Positions 21,642 through 34,960 of a stretch of DNA of 64,000 nucleotides are shown here, one piece after another. The position numbers and the translations under genes are program-made. How positions within the stretch are numbered: position 1 is the stretch's first letter; each line of letters starts with the position of its first letter. The DNA is taken from positions 682,001 through 746,000 of the forward strand of contig WHUX01000005.1 in NCBI GenBank assembly GCA_015179025.1. Direction: 5' to 3'. Origin of the DNA: Terfezia claveryi. Taxonomy: Eukaryota > Ascomycota > Pezizomycetes > Pezizales > Pezizaceae. The notes under the pieces were generated by a model, which was given only the letters and a program-made list of their open reading frames with translations, was not told the origin of the DNA and did not search any database.

Positions 21642-24262
21642 TCTTCTCCAGTCAAAATTCCCCCACACAAGAATAAGCGCAAACCACGCACCAGCGGTGG
21701 TGCTAAGGCAGCAGCAGCGCAGCAGCCGACGAAGCAGCAGGAACATGCAGAGGCAGAGGCGGTAATTGCTGGTGGGAGTGAGCCCGTGGTGGCAGAGGTG
21801 CAGGAGGATGCGGCTAGGGGTAAGTTCATTGAGCCGGAGGAGGGGGAGGAGGAGCCGCAGCAGGGAGGGACTGGGGATGGGAGTGGGGAGGAGTATAGTG
21901 GGAGTGGGGAGGAGTATAGTGGGAGCGGAGAGGAGAGTGGGGAGGAGTATAGTGGGAGTGGGGAGGAGTATAGTGGGGGTGGGGGGGAGCATAGTGAGGA
22001 GGAAGGGGAGGGTCATGGGGAAGTGGAATTGGTGGGGGAGGGAAGTGGGAGGGAGGATGTGGCCCCGCATATTCCTCAGGAGGTTGCTGTTGAGGAGGTA
22101 GAGGCGGAGGTAAGTGTTAGGGGGATGGATGATGGGGGAGGTTGGGCAGAAGTTGAGCAGGGGGAGGAAGGTAGGGAGGAGAAGGAGGAGGAGGAGGGGG
22201 GGGGAAGGGAAGATGAAGAGAGTGCGGAGCCTATTGCTGGGGCAAGTGCCGAAGTTAGTGGTGCAGAGGAGGAGCATGAGTGGAAGAAGAAAGAAGAGGA
22301 GAGTAAAGAGGCAAGTGGTGAGGATGAAGGCGAAGGAGAAGTCCTGCAAGCTGAAGAGGAAAAAGGTGAAGAAGATGATGAAGAAGGAGAGGTACTAAAG
22401 GGAGATGAATCGAGTGAAGATAGTAGTGAAGAAAATTTTGAGCTAAGTGCTGAACCGAGTTCTGAGGCAAGTACGGAGGCCAGTGGTGACGAACAAGAAG
22501 GCGGAACCGAAGTCCCACCAGAGGAGTCGGTTCCTGAATTCATCCCAACTGAGGACGCTGTAGACCAGGCAGAATCCATCGGCGCCGAAAAATCCCACGA
22601 GCAATTACAAGGGAATCCCACTCAGTACGAAGAGCAGGGATCATTAGAAGAAGCTACTGCAGAGCCAGCGCAGGAACAACCTCACGAAGAAATCCCCACC
22701 GAAGAATCCCCCGCTCCCGTCGACAAGGAGGTTTCTCCCGTCGAACCAGAATCAACCCTCGCGACGGTAGAAGAAACTCCGGCGACAACCACCATCGGCA
22801 CAGACCTCACCTCGCCAACACAAGATCTCCTCTCCATACAGTCCCCCACAGATAATATGGAGCATCCTACCCCATCCGAAACTCCTGGGTCGCCAACGAT
22901 GGTTATACCTGAAGAGGGAGACAAAGAATTTCCTATATTGCTGAGTCAGCAGGAGGAGCAAGAGGAGGGGTCAGGTGATGAGGCTGCTTCTGGGCCTATT
23001 GAGCACGAATCTGCTGCTGCTGAAGCAGCAGCCGAAGCTACTCTAGAAACAATTACTGAGGAAAAGCCATTGGAACAGGAGCAAACACAAGATCTAGTGG
23101 AGGAGGAGAGTGGGGAAGACTCTCTCGATGCATCATACGTGGACGTGGCAGCCGCTGCTGCTGTGGGTGGGCTTGGTGCTGCAGCTGCAACCGAGTTGTT
23201 ATCTGATAGGCCGTCGGCGCTAGAAGAGGAAACTGCCCCACTAGAAGTGGAAGAGCAAGCAGAAACACCTCCACCACAGACAACAGTAGAAGGCGAATCC
23301 GAAACAATTCAAGCCGAAACAGCAGTCATCCCCGACGCCGAATGTCAGGAACTTGCACAAGAGGCCCAATCAGAACCCACCGAATCTGAACCTGATACAG
23401 AATTCCCCTTGGAGCGGCCACATCCACAATCATACACCCTGGACTCCTCTGACACAGGCAGCCCCCCCAGGGCAGGTGAAGACACGACAGGCATTTCCGA
23501 CTCAGGTGTCCTCGTCCCCGAATATGTAGCCGAAGAAACAACTCAACCCTGCACACAGAGTGACGTTCTCGGGGAGAGTGTTGTCCTTGTTTCTCACCCC
23601 GAGCAACCGTCCTCGCCCTCCACTCTCCCCCACGACGGTTCCTCAGATACAACCACCTCCATCCCCGACTTCGGAAGAACCCCCATCCCATCTCTCACCT
23701 TCACCCCCACTAGTATCACCATTCCCCAATCAACACCAGCCGCCACAGACCACGAAGCCGAAGCCGAAGCCGAACACCTAGCTTCAGATACTATCTCCCA
23801 CTCCGCCCTCAACTCCGACTCCCTCTCCGGTTCCGACTCCCTCTCCGACTCCGAAACCAGCGACTCCGAAGACGAAGCAGAACGTGAATGGAGAGAGAGT
23901 CTAAAGGAGCTAGAACTCCTCGCGAGTATGGTGCTAGTCCCGTTTTTGGGGAAGTGGGTAGGAAGGAGATGTGCTTATTGGGGTGAGTTTCTCTTCGGCC
24001 CTTCGGTTAATTTTACATCTATGTCTACATCTCCTTTTGGAAGAGGAATAGAGTGGAAGGACACGGTGTTGTGTCTGCCTGATGTATTTTCGAATTGGAG
24101 ATCATATATGGATATATAGCTAACAAATGTTCTCTTCACCCACATTCAGCCTGGACCAAATTTATGACATGGAAATACCCAGTCGACGCTATCAAATCCA
24201 CTGCAGCAGCATTCGAGATCGCACAAGTTGCAAAAGCTGCAATTGGGACCATCAAGGAATAA
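21642..24262 (+). CDS. MIM2: Long acidic low-complexity protein ending in a MIM2 mitochondrial import domain
   Basis: One long open frame (21642-23982) is spliced through a 167-nt intron (23983-24149, GTGAGT...CAG) to a last exon 24150-24262. The end reads EREWRESLKELELLASMVLV then PFLGKWVGRRCAYW and, after the splice, AWTKFMTWKYPVDAI. That is the single-span domain of Mim2, a partner in the MIM complex that inserts alpha-helical proteins into the mitochondrial outer membrane. The several hundred residues before it are Glu/Ser/Pro-rich, with GSGEEYS repeats (about 21880-21980). The start is unresolved: no ATG lies in frame before 22125, and a TAG at 21639-21641 could be the end of an upstream intron. 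In-frame ATGs are at 22125 (656 residues) and 22857 (about 412). Known Mim2 proteins are short, so either this is an extreme extension or two genes are merged. Confidence 0.75.
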
Positions 24263-25132
24263 GAATCGGGGTCAAGGAATCAAAAGGACCAAAGGATCAA
24301 AACAATGACGTAGGATGAATTAAACCGATAGTTATTTCCTACTTGTATTTCTGTGCTTTACGATAAGCTGGGAACGTTTTGTAGATTGCAATTGGGGTGA
24401 GAGATGGGGTATACGGGGGATGACTTGTGGCTGTACTGTTTATTTGAACGTGTTTACATTACCTAGATTCCGGGGGATTACAATAAACATAAATTACTAC
24501 TTGTTCATCAAGGCTCACACGACGGTTCGTTTTTTTGTAGTTAAGGCACTTGCAAATCGGATGAGCATACGAAACCATATACCTCCTGACATGAATATAA
24601 ACCAATCCATTTCAATATACCAACATGCAGTCACATCCCTAGAAACAGAATCAAAAGAGATAATAAAGCAAAAGGGAGAGGAAAAAAAAGAATATACCGT
24701 TCTTTAGCAAGGAAATACCAAACCATACGTTCCGTTGAGGTTAATAGTGAGAAGAAACAGTTCCCTCCTTGACTGAACACTTAACGAAAATCCATAACAA
24801 GTAAAAAAAAAGCGTAGAAGCACCAGCTAGATCCTGATTTCCGACCCCGTTCGTTCCCGTATCCGGTTCCCTGTCCATTCGCATAAGTTTTTGCAAAAAC
24901 CCAAAAAGTAACCCCTACCAAGTACCAATTACCCATCCATAGTGAGCCTGATCAGACCATCTTGTATACTCAGGTAGAAGCTGGATCACCCACGACGTGA
25001 AAGGAAAGACAAATAAGACATGCTGATTAGAAAGAATGTGTCGGGCCCTGCTGATTAATTATAGGGGCGGAAGGGGTACAAGGAAATTGAAGATGAAGCC
25101 TGCTATATTGACAGCTGATACAGAGCTTCTCC
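24263..25132. other. Convergent intergenic region
   Basis: This lies between the 3' ends of the MIM2-like gene (plus) and the FHA gene (minus). It is AT-rich with short A-runs. No coding or RNA feature is seen. Confidence 0.6.
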
Positions 25133-28091
25133 CTATGGTGCTGAAGCCACTAATGCTGCGAAAATCCCCACAGCGCCAGTCACAGCACCAAGGGCAAACC
25201 CCGTAGTGAATATACGTGCCCTCTTTGGTGGAGGTTGTTGTGGTTCTCCCTGCTTAGGTATTTCTTCTGCCATATCCTTCCCTGTGGCCCCGTTCAAGAT
25301 AACAGGTCTCACTGGGGCCGCTTCTTCATATGTCTCCTTCTCCTCGGAGGCTCCTCCCATCTCCACACCCACGTTGACAATCGGAGCTTCAACTAATAGC
25401 TCAGCAATTTTCTCCTCAATCGGGGCAGGCTCCTGGACAATCTTGTCCTCAGTCAGGTCTTCATACATAGCATCATCATACCTCCTCTTGGTTCCATGTG
25501 GAGGAGAGATATGTGAGAGTATCTCACGTGGTTTAACAGAGCTTGTGGAAACAGACACTTCGACGAGAGGGGGGGCATCAGTCATCGTGCTATCTTCGGT
25601 GGTCTCCTGAGTTTCTTTTGAGACCTTCTCGGCTACCCAGTGACGGGAAACCGGGGCAGATTTAAGCGCATTAGTAGTAGCAGGCTGATCATCCACCAAA
25701 GTACTAATAGCAAAGCCCCTGGGCTTTACTTTCTCCGCACGATGCACAATGTATGGATCTGCCACAGAAACGGGCCGAGGTCTTGCAGAAAACAGGTTGT
25801 GCGCCGCTTCATCCAGGGCCACGTCTGCATCCTCATCTCCAAAAAGTGAACCTTCTAGTGGCTCATCGTCCTCCATAGTCCACGGATTGAAGGACACATC
25901 TCTCTTGCTTCGATGATTGTAAATAGCAGCCTTCAACTTTTCCAGCTTCTCTGTCCTCGCTTTAGCCTCGTCGCTCAATAGTAGCTGCTCAAACAAATGA
26001 GGTTTGCGAGCGTTCTGGGGAGTAGGTTGGTTCGCAGTAGGAGTATTATTTACATTCGAACCCTTTGTGGAGATGTTCGGTTGTTGTGGAGGGGACGCAA
26101 GATGAGTTGGTGCAAAGTTGCCATGAACCCACGGTAGAGGAGAGGGATGTAAACCCTCCGAAGCTTCATGGGAGGCTGCTGGAATAAATGAAACCGGTGG
26201 TTGTGGGCCCCTAGACCACCTTTCTCGCATCATATTGACCAATGTAGTTTGGTTTTCTCTCATAGCTGCGAAAAATTCGTCCTTCTGAGGCGGAGAAGGG
26301 ATCGTGCGGTATCCACAGATACCGCCAGGAGCGGTCGCTAACGCCGGTGCACCCTGCTTCCTCCATTCATCTGCCTTTCCAGTGTCGAATATATCTGAGG
26401 GCTTTACCTCGTTTGTAGAGCATAACTTTGCTGCAGGCCCAGGCGGGGGGCTGATGGAGTTGCCGTCTGGAAAACTGATTTGGCTGGCACTGGAGTGTTG
26501 GTTGGTTGGGTGTAAAATGACTTCTCCAAGGGTTTCTCAATATCTCGTGGGGGGGTTGGCGGGGTAGAATGATGTTTCCAAGGGCCCCGATATTTCGTGT
26601 CAAGCTCCTCCGGTGCCTCATCACTATCACTTTCACTGTCGCCCCCTATGAACAGAGTTGGAGTGGCTGGCTTAGTGGTCGTATTGATCTTGGATATGGG
26701 ACTCGCTGAGGTCGAGTTTCCTCCAGAAACCGTAGGCTGCACTTGCTGGCCTTCTGAACATTTATCATCAATAGATGACTTAGGTGGACCATCCATCTTA
26801 TCTTCCATTACCTGCACTTCGTTCCCGGTGCTTGCAACCTCGACATCGGCTCCGTCAACACGTCGCTTGGAACTTAAGGCCTCCAATGTGTCGTTCATCA
26901 AACTTCCAATACTGAATTTGCCCCTAGCTGGTGTGGTATCTGGAACCAATGACTTAACACTTGGTAATCTCACACCTAAGGGTGCCGAATCTACCATTGG
27001 TTGTTCTTTGGTTTTATTTCCATATTTAGCTTCTTCATTCCGCACGGAGCTGGTTGGGAAGTTGTCCTCAACTGCCATAACGTCGGTATTCTCTTTCTCA
27101 AAGTCACTATCGTCTTGTTCAGAGTCATCTGAGTATTCCTCCTCGCTGTAGCAGTGATACTCCATAGACGCTTTGTCAAAGTCTACACTCTCCGTGTCAT
27201 CATCTGATATGATTAAATCTTCACTTGACACCCCATATCCAGAAATACGACGGTCGGATTTGTTATTGGTTGCTTCGGGAGTAGTTGGTGAGAATCTACA
27301 ATAGGTAAGATAAGTGAAGAAGTTCTCTAGTGAGGATAAGTACATACTCTATTTTCTCCCATTCAACATCACATGTGAAGTCCTTGGGCATAAAAACCTC
27401 TGTGGCACGTTAGCGTTGAATAATGTATATATATTCTTAAACATACCGCCTTCCCTGGAGACTTGGGCTCCAAAGGTGAGAGCGTCTCCGGAATTGAGGG
27501 CTTGCCATTCCTGTCCCCAGATAGCTTTTCCGTTCACGTAGGTCCCATGCATTGAATCCGTGTCTCGAATTTGTATCTGCTTCTAGTGCCTAAGAATTAG
27601 CAAGCGTAGCCATAACGGGTTGGGAGTATTGGTATAAAGCCAGGTAGAAGGGTTCCAAAAATACCCATAGTTACATTGGTATAATAAGTACTTCGGATTA
27701 GGAGGCAAAGATCATACCTTTTTCCCTATCATTTGCACCTCTGCATGATACCGGCTCATGACCGGGCTAAGAAAAAACGCATTGCCCCTTGCCGCCATAA
27801 GACCCTTGTGAGGATTACTGCTGGCCCTGCCAATTTGAAATGTCTTTTTCTCTGGGGTGAATACGAGTTCCCGGGTATCTTCCTTGATTTGTTTGACTCG
27901 TGCAAGCTCCTCAGCCTCATCAAGAAGCTCAGCTTCTCCCGAACTGGGGAAGTTTCCAGGAAAGTTCTCCGTCTGGCGGGGGGCGAACGTAGGAACGAGA
28001 GTCAAGGTAGCTGTGGGTACGAAGTCAGTGCAAGGCTCAAATGGACGGCTTGTTGAGCTATCAAAGGAGACGGACCTCTATATTCAGCCAT
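25133..28091 (-). CDS. Tail-anchored FHA-domain protein
   Basis: FHA domains bind phosphothreonine peptides. Exons are 28091-28076, 28010-27718, 27582-27447, 27399-27348 and 27295-25133. The first exon is only 16 nt (MAEYR). The FHA core reads KKTFQIGRASSNPHKG, SPVMSRYHAEV, then DTDSMHGTYVNG and LNSGDALTFGA. The following exon gives EVFMPKDFTCDVEWEKI. A long acidic, probably disordered region follows (SEEEYSDDSEQDDSDFEKEN). The protein ends KRARIFTTGFALGAVTGAVG then IFAALVASAP, a single hydrophobic helix suited to a tail anchor. The acceptor of exon 3 could be three bases further in. The frame changes in a run of six G on the plus strand (26445-26450); one more base joins the parts (about 886 residues). 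Fungal relatives exist, but I cannot name the orthologue. Confidence 0.82.
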
Positions 28092-28442
28092 TTTGAGTAC
28101 GAGCTTCAAATTGCTGGTAGAAATAAGCAAACTTGAAATATAGATTTGCTGTTGAGACTCCTAGATAGAAGCCTGCACAGCAGGGCGTTTAAAGGGAATA
28201 TACCAGTTAAAAGGTGGAACAAAGCTGAAAGCCTTGGGAGTCAGGGAGGCTGACGAGATGCCAAAGGTGTAGCAAACAAGAAACGCTGTAGGCTCAAATC
28301 TCACTTCCGTAGCCAACCTGCAGAAGGGCTTTGAAGAAGACAGTCCTCAGCCGAGTATAAGAGTTGAGTCAAGGTACTGGTGAGGAGAGTAACCTCCGTA
28401 GGATGTTGGGGCCCGTAGAAATTATTAATTGCGACAGCGAGA

Positions 28443-28534
28443 TATTCAGGAGGGGTGAGGGGAGGTATTCAGGAGGGGTGAGGGGAGGTATTCAGGAGGG
28501 GTGAAGGGGGTTATTCAGGAAGGGTGAGGGGGTG
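28443..28534. repeat. 23-bp minisatellite, four copies
   Basis: Units beginning TATTCAGGAGGGGTGAGGGG start at 28443, 28466, 28489 and 28512. The last two units carry a few substitutions. The strand is strongly purine-biased. Confidence 0.9.
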
Positions 28535-29360
28535 TAAGAGCAAAAACTACAGAAGTAAAGTTGAGGAGAGAAGGAAAGTCAGGTAGGAGGAGTAGGAGGG
28601 GTCAAAGGCAAAGAGGTAGGCAGGGCGAGTCTTAGGTAGCAACCGACAATCTTCATAAGCTCGGAGCTCTACAGCTAACAGTAAAGTATACTTTACTCAT
28701 AATCAATAAAATGCAAGATAACACAGCAGCCTCTTAGCCTGCTTGCTCCATTATTACTTTTCTACATGATCCGTCTATAATATGACTCTGTCGCTCATGA
28801 TCTGAACTCTCACAGGTCCACCCCCCCCAAACCTGAGTCGGATCATTGGGTGGGCGCTTTGCCGGACATGGATAAGCTCACCTTGATTCGATGTGATTGG
28901 TCGAAGCTCGTTTACACATAGTAGTGGGGAGCTGAGGTTGTGACCGATCACGTACATTTATTAGGTATACCGACTGGCCTTACGCGTCGAAAGGACCAAA
29001 CTTTCCGTACCGGTAAGTATATAGGTACATCAATAACAGAGAATACATTTCCTTAAGAAAAAGACATGAACGCTAACGTTAATAACAATAAAAGCTGTAA
29101 CATCCCAACTCAGCTTACCGTCCTCGTATTCCTGGGAACCAGCTATGTAGCCGGTGGTATTGTCAGACCGGACTGCCGAATGAGAAAAAGCGCAGCCGCA
29201 CAAGGACAAAAGTGCTGGACCGAAACAAAAGATAGGAATGGCTGAGATATGCAATGTTGGATGACGACAACAGCTTGGATTGGGTGGCCCGAATCAGCTG
29301 CGCATGTAAGAGCCGAATGTGAGATAACACGTGATATAATAAACTGGACTACCTACCGGC

Positions 29361-29534
29361 AAAACTGATGAATAAGAGCCCTTGTCAAAAGTTGAATCAC
29401 AACAGTAGTGACACAGCGGTAGAATAAGTCACAATCGTGTAGCCAAGTCTGCCTATTTTACCACAAGTGGTAACGCTGCTACCATTAAAGGGAAGACCAA
29501 AAGATATTGACAAGGGCTCTTATTCACCAGTTTT
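29361..29534. mobile_element. 174-bp element with 28-bp terminal inverted repeats
   Basis: The arm 29361-29388 (AAAACTGATGAATAAGAGCC...) is repeated in inverse at 29507-29534 with one mismatch. The 118 bp between have no coding capacity. This has the shape of a MITE, but I see no clear target duplication. Confidence 0.65.
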
Positions 29535-32500
29535 CGTTGGTCAGGATATGATGGAACACTGTTACCCTGAAGGAAACCACCTTTTTTTAAGCTCCCTGGC
29601 TACAAAGATGCTTCTGAACCGTGTCAACAGTGGTTGGATGTTCTATTTTAATATACCCTCCACTATTACAAGTGTTTGATTTCAGAGTCTCAACTATGGA
29701 GTACTCCAATAAACTTGGTATTCAGGACTTCTGAACCCCTCAGGTTTGACCAATGTCTTGTTAAAAATCGGTAAAGTTCTATAGCAAGAATTCCCAAAGG
29801 CATCCTCAAATTTACTATCAGGTTTCTCTTACTAATTCCTTTGCTCGGTAGGCTGAAGCTTAAGCTCCAAGTTATATTTTATATACTTCTTACAACCGTT
29901 TACTCTCAGCCAACTAGCGAACTTCAAATGAGGACACAGGGTGATTTTGGTTAAACTTCCTTCTTTTCGTCTCGCGTTTGGCATTTGTATCTTACCTACA
30001 CTGATGATTATTCATCAAACATACTTATGTTTGAGTTCACTATTCCATACTCCAGGAAATGTCAACCAGACGAGCCGCCCTTGAGCAAACCATCAAAGAC
30101 TATTGTTGATTAGCCTTTTGTCAATGTGGGATTCATAGTTGAAGGAATGGGCTTAATACAATTCCTCAAGGATTTGTGTCTTCACGATACCCATGAGCAT
30201 CGAGTCTTGGGATCATGAGGTATTCACATGCACCATGTCCTTGTTCAGTACCATTTGCATTACAGGCGCGTAGCTTCTAGAGGCTGAAAATGGGGGATTA
30301 CGGGATTCCAACGCTTCGTGCACCACCAGGAGGGAGTGATAAAGATTGAAAGGTGAAGGTCGTCGTATGCTAATGTTCTGTGCTCTAAGTGTGGAGCGAG
30401 TGCTATGGCCTAGGCATCAATACCATAGAACCCTCATACATAACGACAAGAGACGCGGATACTTTTGTCAGGGATCAAGCTTACTTCTCTTAACAGTCTA
30501 TCTAAAAGTAGAATGATTGAAAGCTAACAACTGAAAGAACATGTTGTAAAACCAATTGACCTTACGCTGACTTCACATGAGCTTTTGAAAATTTAAGGCG
30601 GCAGTAAATCAACTACAAGCCTACCGTAGTCGCCGATGGTCTATGAAATAGATGTGTTCATAAAGGCAAAATGACTTACCAGTACAGTCTCGTACGGTGC
30701 TAATAGTTTGTGCTAGTAGCTAAGGTAGTGAGACTGATGTATAACATTCTTATAATAGTACTTGGCTATGGGTGTATATACTCCGGGCAGTCCTCGATAG
30801 CCTTAGCAGAGTGCTAGTGCAACTGAAGTAGTGGTTCCTTGAAGGACGTTAAGTTTTATGCCTCAAAGCAGATCTAGCTGCTAAGTACGTTCTGCGGCTA
30901 AAGCCAGCTCAAGATGGAAGTTGAGTCCCAACATGATGAAGGCCAATTCCTTGACTGAGTATCCGACCGCTATATGCCTTCAAGAAGCATAGCAGGCAGC
31001 GAGTATTATGATGTAGTATCACACTGGAACGTTGACTCAGACTCGAGCTTCAGACTCGAGCTTCAGTCGACTTTCTTATTGCATATATAGTTGGAACTAT
31101 CGTGCTACCTTGTTGACTTCTGTTGTATGTATATTCACTTGTGTAGTGCACTTAGACACATGGGTTTCTAGTGACGTGAGGCAAGGCATGTGGGTCCAGG
31201 GAGGGAGAAGGAAGTGCTCATATTCTCCTCGTTTGAAGTTACTAAGTAACACCTTTAAGATTTCCTAACCATTTTCTCAACTTAGGATTCTCATCTTACC
31301 CTCCACAGTCGTAAAATACAACTGGGTATCATGTATTCCGCTTCAAGAGGTATGACAGTGTGATGCACTCTCGTAGCTTCTCAAGATCTGTGCTCTAATT
31401 ATTACCGCATCCATGAATTTTCCTAGGCGAAAGGTTGAAATAGATAGGGTAATCTATCGATGAAACGCGAAGTAGCTTTGTGCACAATGCTATCTATTGT
31501 TTGAAGGGCCAGAGGCAAAGAATACTCGTGTTCTGGAACAGAAAGCCAATATCTGTCAAAAGCTTTTTAAAGGTACATACCAGAGAGAAGTGTGTAGTTC
31601 TATTCATATTCAATGATAGAAATGTAAGGAAAAGACTACTCGAGCTATAAGTCTAGATAACCGCTTCCTATGTGTTAGACAAAACCCCAACTATAAATTA
31701 TGTATTACAAGAGGTGGTCTATTTAGATTTTTAGTTAGGTACGGCTGTAGTTGCGGAGTAGGATTACCCTGAATATACATCTGGGCGATCACTTACTTTG
31801 ATTTCCAATCTTGCATACGATATAAAACCCCTACATATATAGTTAGCTTTGAATCTGTATATGTATCCCTAGTTTCAAGCGTCATAGCTTCACTGAGTTG
31901 ATGGGAAAGGACAGATTGGAACCGCCACGACCTGGCAGCCTACACTTGGACCCGAACCGACGGAGGATCCCTCAGTTACTGGCTTAAACATATCGGTGAG
32001 ATCGAGCCTCCGGCCTGCATTCATGCATTCACTATGCTAACCCTATAGAGGATGGGGTCCGTATAGTATTCCGCTGCCCCAGACACCGCACAGAGAGAGC
32101 TAGACTAATCCCACGGCCGCCCGCTGAAGCCAACTACAGATATAGATGAAGAATGGGATGCAGTGGAGCCATTCTTTTCCTATTTATACTACATACTGAG
32201 ATAGAAGCCTCAAGCCATTACGTAGAGTAAATTTAGTTTTCTCCGAGTCTACTTCGAGTTTATTCCGAGAACAGCGACTTTACTTCAAGTAATTTCCTGT
32301 ATTTTTTTTTTTTTTCTTTTAATCCAGAAGTTTGCGACCTGTACATAATCAGCGTAGATTGACTTGCCTTGCAATCCACACAAGCTTCCGAGTGGCTCTT
32401 GATACCCAAGATGCCCCCAACCATGTGAGCGTACAATATACTATCGGTGTTTGGGCAAACCTAGCACCCAGTGATCACGTTTTGTCCTAGCGGTTACACT

Positions 32501-33977
32501 CTCCAACAAACCAGACTAAAGATGCCCATAGGTACTAAGTTTTTTCATTTTTTAAAAAATAAACTTCGTAATGGGAGATCCATGCACTTCAAGTTGCGAC
32601 GCTTACCCTGAACCGAAATAAAATTTCCTCAAGTACACCTCAATCCAGTTGAGGGCACTATATGTTACTTGGAAATTTTCTATACTCCCAAGAAACCTCG
32701 AGCTTAGTCTGATGTAGTCTTGTGAATAAACCAGGAGTACACAATATCACGTAGCTGTTAGTTGTAGTTCTCACTTGATGGAATTCATAGTAAATGAACT
32801 TTACCTCCAAATACTTGCTAGTTGTTTGGGACTAGATATTTATGAAAAAACCTCAGCTAAGTATCGGTAATTAGGCCGCAGTGCTGTGTGCTTGTGCCAC
32901 ATAGTCAATGTGATTTGTGTTCTGTACCGTTCAGCAATCATGACGATTGACCAATCGATAGATATTTCTGACTATCCACCAATTTCGCACAAGATAAAAC
33001 AACCTCCTCTTGTGAAATTCCATAAAAACATTGCTGGGTAAACCGCAAAGTCTCAATGTAACCAGCATGTTGAGATCGTTGATGGCAATCTAAGGTATAT
33101 TCGCAGACTTGTATATACTGAACAATTTGTCTATTAATTATTACTATTAAAACTATTATATGATATGTGCTTCTGGTTGATACAGAAGCCCATTAACTTT
33201 GTTAATACATCTAATACATCGCATTTTTGATTTAACACCGCATTCGTCGTACCTCGTTGTGGATATGGCATTCTTATTGCTAAAAGGAGTGATCTTACTG
33301 GAGCAATTCCATAGATGCATGAGATTAGTGAAGTGTTTAGCTGAACGAACCATTGCCGAACCATTTTTATTATTATTATTATTATCATTACTCGATTCAA
33401 GTTATACTAACCTTCACTGCCCTCTACTGATGCCAATGAGTGAACGAAAGAAAGACCAGCTAGCTAGCTACATACTTACCCTGAACAGTTCAGGTTACCT
33501 AAATGGCAGCAGCAATAACGTAGCAATGCCTATATTATAGCTGATCCCGAGGCTCCATAAGGCAAATCACTTTTCGAGGAGTCGAACTCTAGTAGACCCT
33601 ATTTCCCTGTCCAGTAGAGCCCTCAACTGATATTTCAAGCCGTAAAGTAAAGAACTTGCCACTGCCGTCAGTCAAGATATGGTGCCGCAACAAGGTATAT
33701 ATCATGTCGCATGCGACAGATTGGTGAATCGTTCGGTCTGTTCGCGATTGGTGGATAGTTCCAACGGTTCGTGAATATCGATCGATTAGTCGATCCTCAG
33801 ATAATCTGAGGGCACGAGAGAACCAACAATTAGCTCCCGAACATTTTCACGTTCATTCATACTTATAGCCGCCCGTAGATACGGTGTATATTTGCCGGGT
33901 TTTGCACTCGCACTCCATAAGACTCTTTTTATCAACCAGATTTCATCCATGTTTAGCCTAGTTGTACGGAGAAGAAA

Positions 33978-34015
33978 TCCGGAAGCCTGTTGTGCCAACC
34001 AGACTACCCGGAAGC
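33978..34015 (-). mobile_element. 20-bp micro-insertion (reverse orientation), 8/9 target duplication
   Basis: TCCGGAAGC (33978-33986) and CCCGGAAGC (34007-34015) flank a 20-bp insert that ends TGTGCCAACCAGACTA, the reverse complement of the core. Confidence 0.65.
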
Positions 34016-34199
34016 TAGATTTACAACAACCGTTAAAGGCTAATATTTCAAGTTGATTAGGTTAGAATTAGTTGTAATAATCTACATTGGGAGCCAAGGC
34101 TACGGCTCAGGCAGGTCTATGCGAGCTAGTAGGCTGGTACGTCAAGAAGGAAAATAAGAAATCCGTCACCTGCTATACCCGCCTGCCTTAATCAAGGCT

Positions 34200-34960
34200 G
34201 CCGCTCGCATGGCATACATTCATATGATGTTTTGAAAAAAGAGCCAGGAATCTCCTTCTGAACCTCCTCCAGATATCCTCTTTACAGCCCATAGTCTTCC
34301 AGGAGTATAAAGAATATCTGAGTATTTTTTAAATAGGCAGCGTTTAGCTCAACCCAGACATGCTCAATAGAGTTGAGATTAGGAAGTAAGGAGGATGATC
34401 ATCGACATAAAAAATATACCCCTTAATAAGAAAAGTAGTGAACGGGTGAATTATTATATTAGAAAGAGGTGGCATAAAATTCCTTTAGCTTACATCTCTT
34501 CATGAACTCAGAAGTTTTGACCATCAAATATTTATGTAACATAACTGTAGTATCATGAGCAGGTCTATAAATTTGTTAATAATATTTATAGAAGATAGTA
34601 TTATAAACCCTGGGGGTTTTACACAATCTGGATGATACTCCTTACCTGCTGAATAAAACAACCAAACGGTACTTAATGTCCTGTCTTTTTCTATACTGCA
34701 TTCATCACTCCAAATAAATCTTTTAAAATCTACAGTAATCCAATCCTTTCTTTTGTTTTCTTACCCTCCGTTTTCCAAATCTCCTTTCCATGGAGAAGCT
34801 TATAGGATTGTTATGTGACAATCTGGACTACTCTATAGGCAGGACAAAGCTTTTTAAGATTCTTCAGATTTTCTTCACAACTAGATCTTCCTACTAATCT
34901 ATCTCGACAATTATATCTATCCAAACAACTGTGTGCTGTTTACCTTTTTCTCAGCGACTG
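34200..34960 (-). pseudogene. Degenerate Tc1/mariner-like transposase
   Basis: Fragments on the minus strand in shifted frames match a DDE transposase. WSDECSIEKDRTLSTVW and YSAGKEYHPDCVKP lie near 34620-34740 (second catalytic-D region). LPNLNSIEHVWVELN lies near 34340-34390 (the SPDLNPIEHVW block of the third catalytic region). Stops and frame changes separate them. The exact ends and inverted repeats of the element were not found. Confidence 0.6.

Noticed and set aside
21444..22349. Long minus-strand open frame, Leu/Pro-rich
   Set aside because: It is the antisense shadow of the Glu/Gly-rich repeat coding on the plus strand and has no domain or splice context.
28443..28534. CRISPR-like array
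   Set aside because: The four 23-bp units are directly adjacent without spacers, and the genome is eukaryotic; it is a minisatellite.
29467..29679. Short open frame overlapping the inverted-repeat element
   Set aside because: It begins inside the element and shows no conserved motif.
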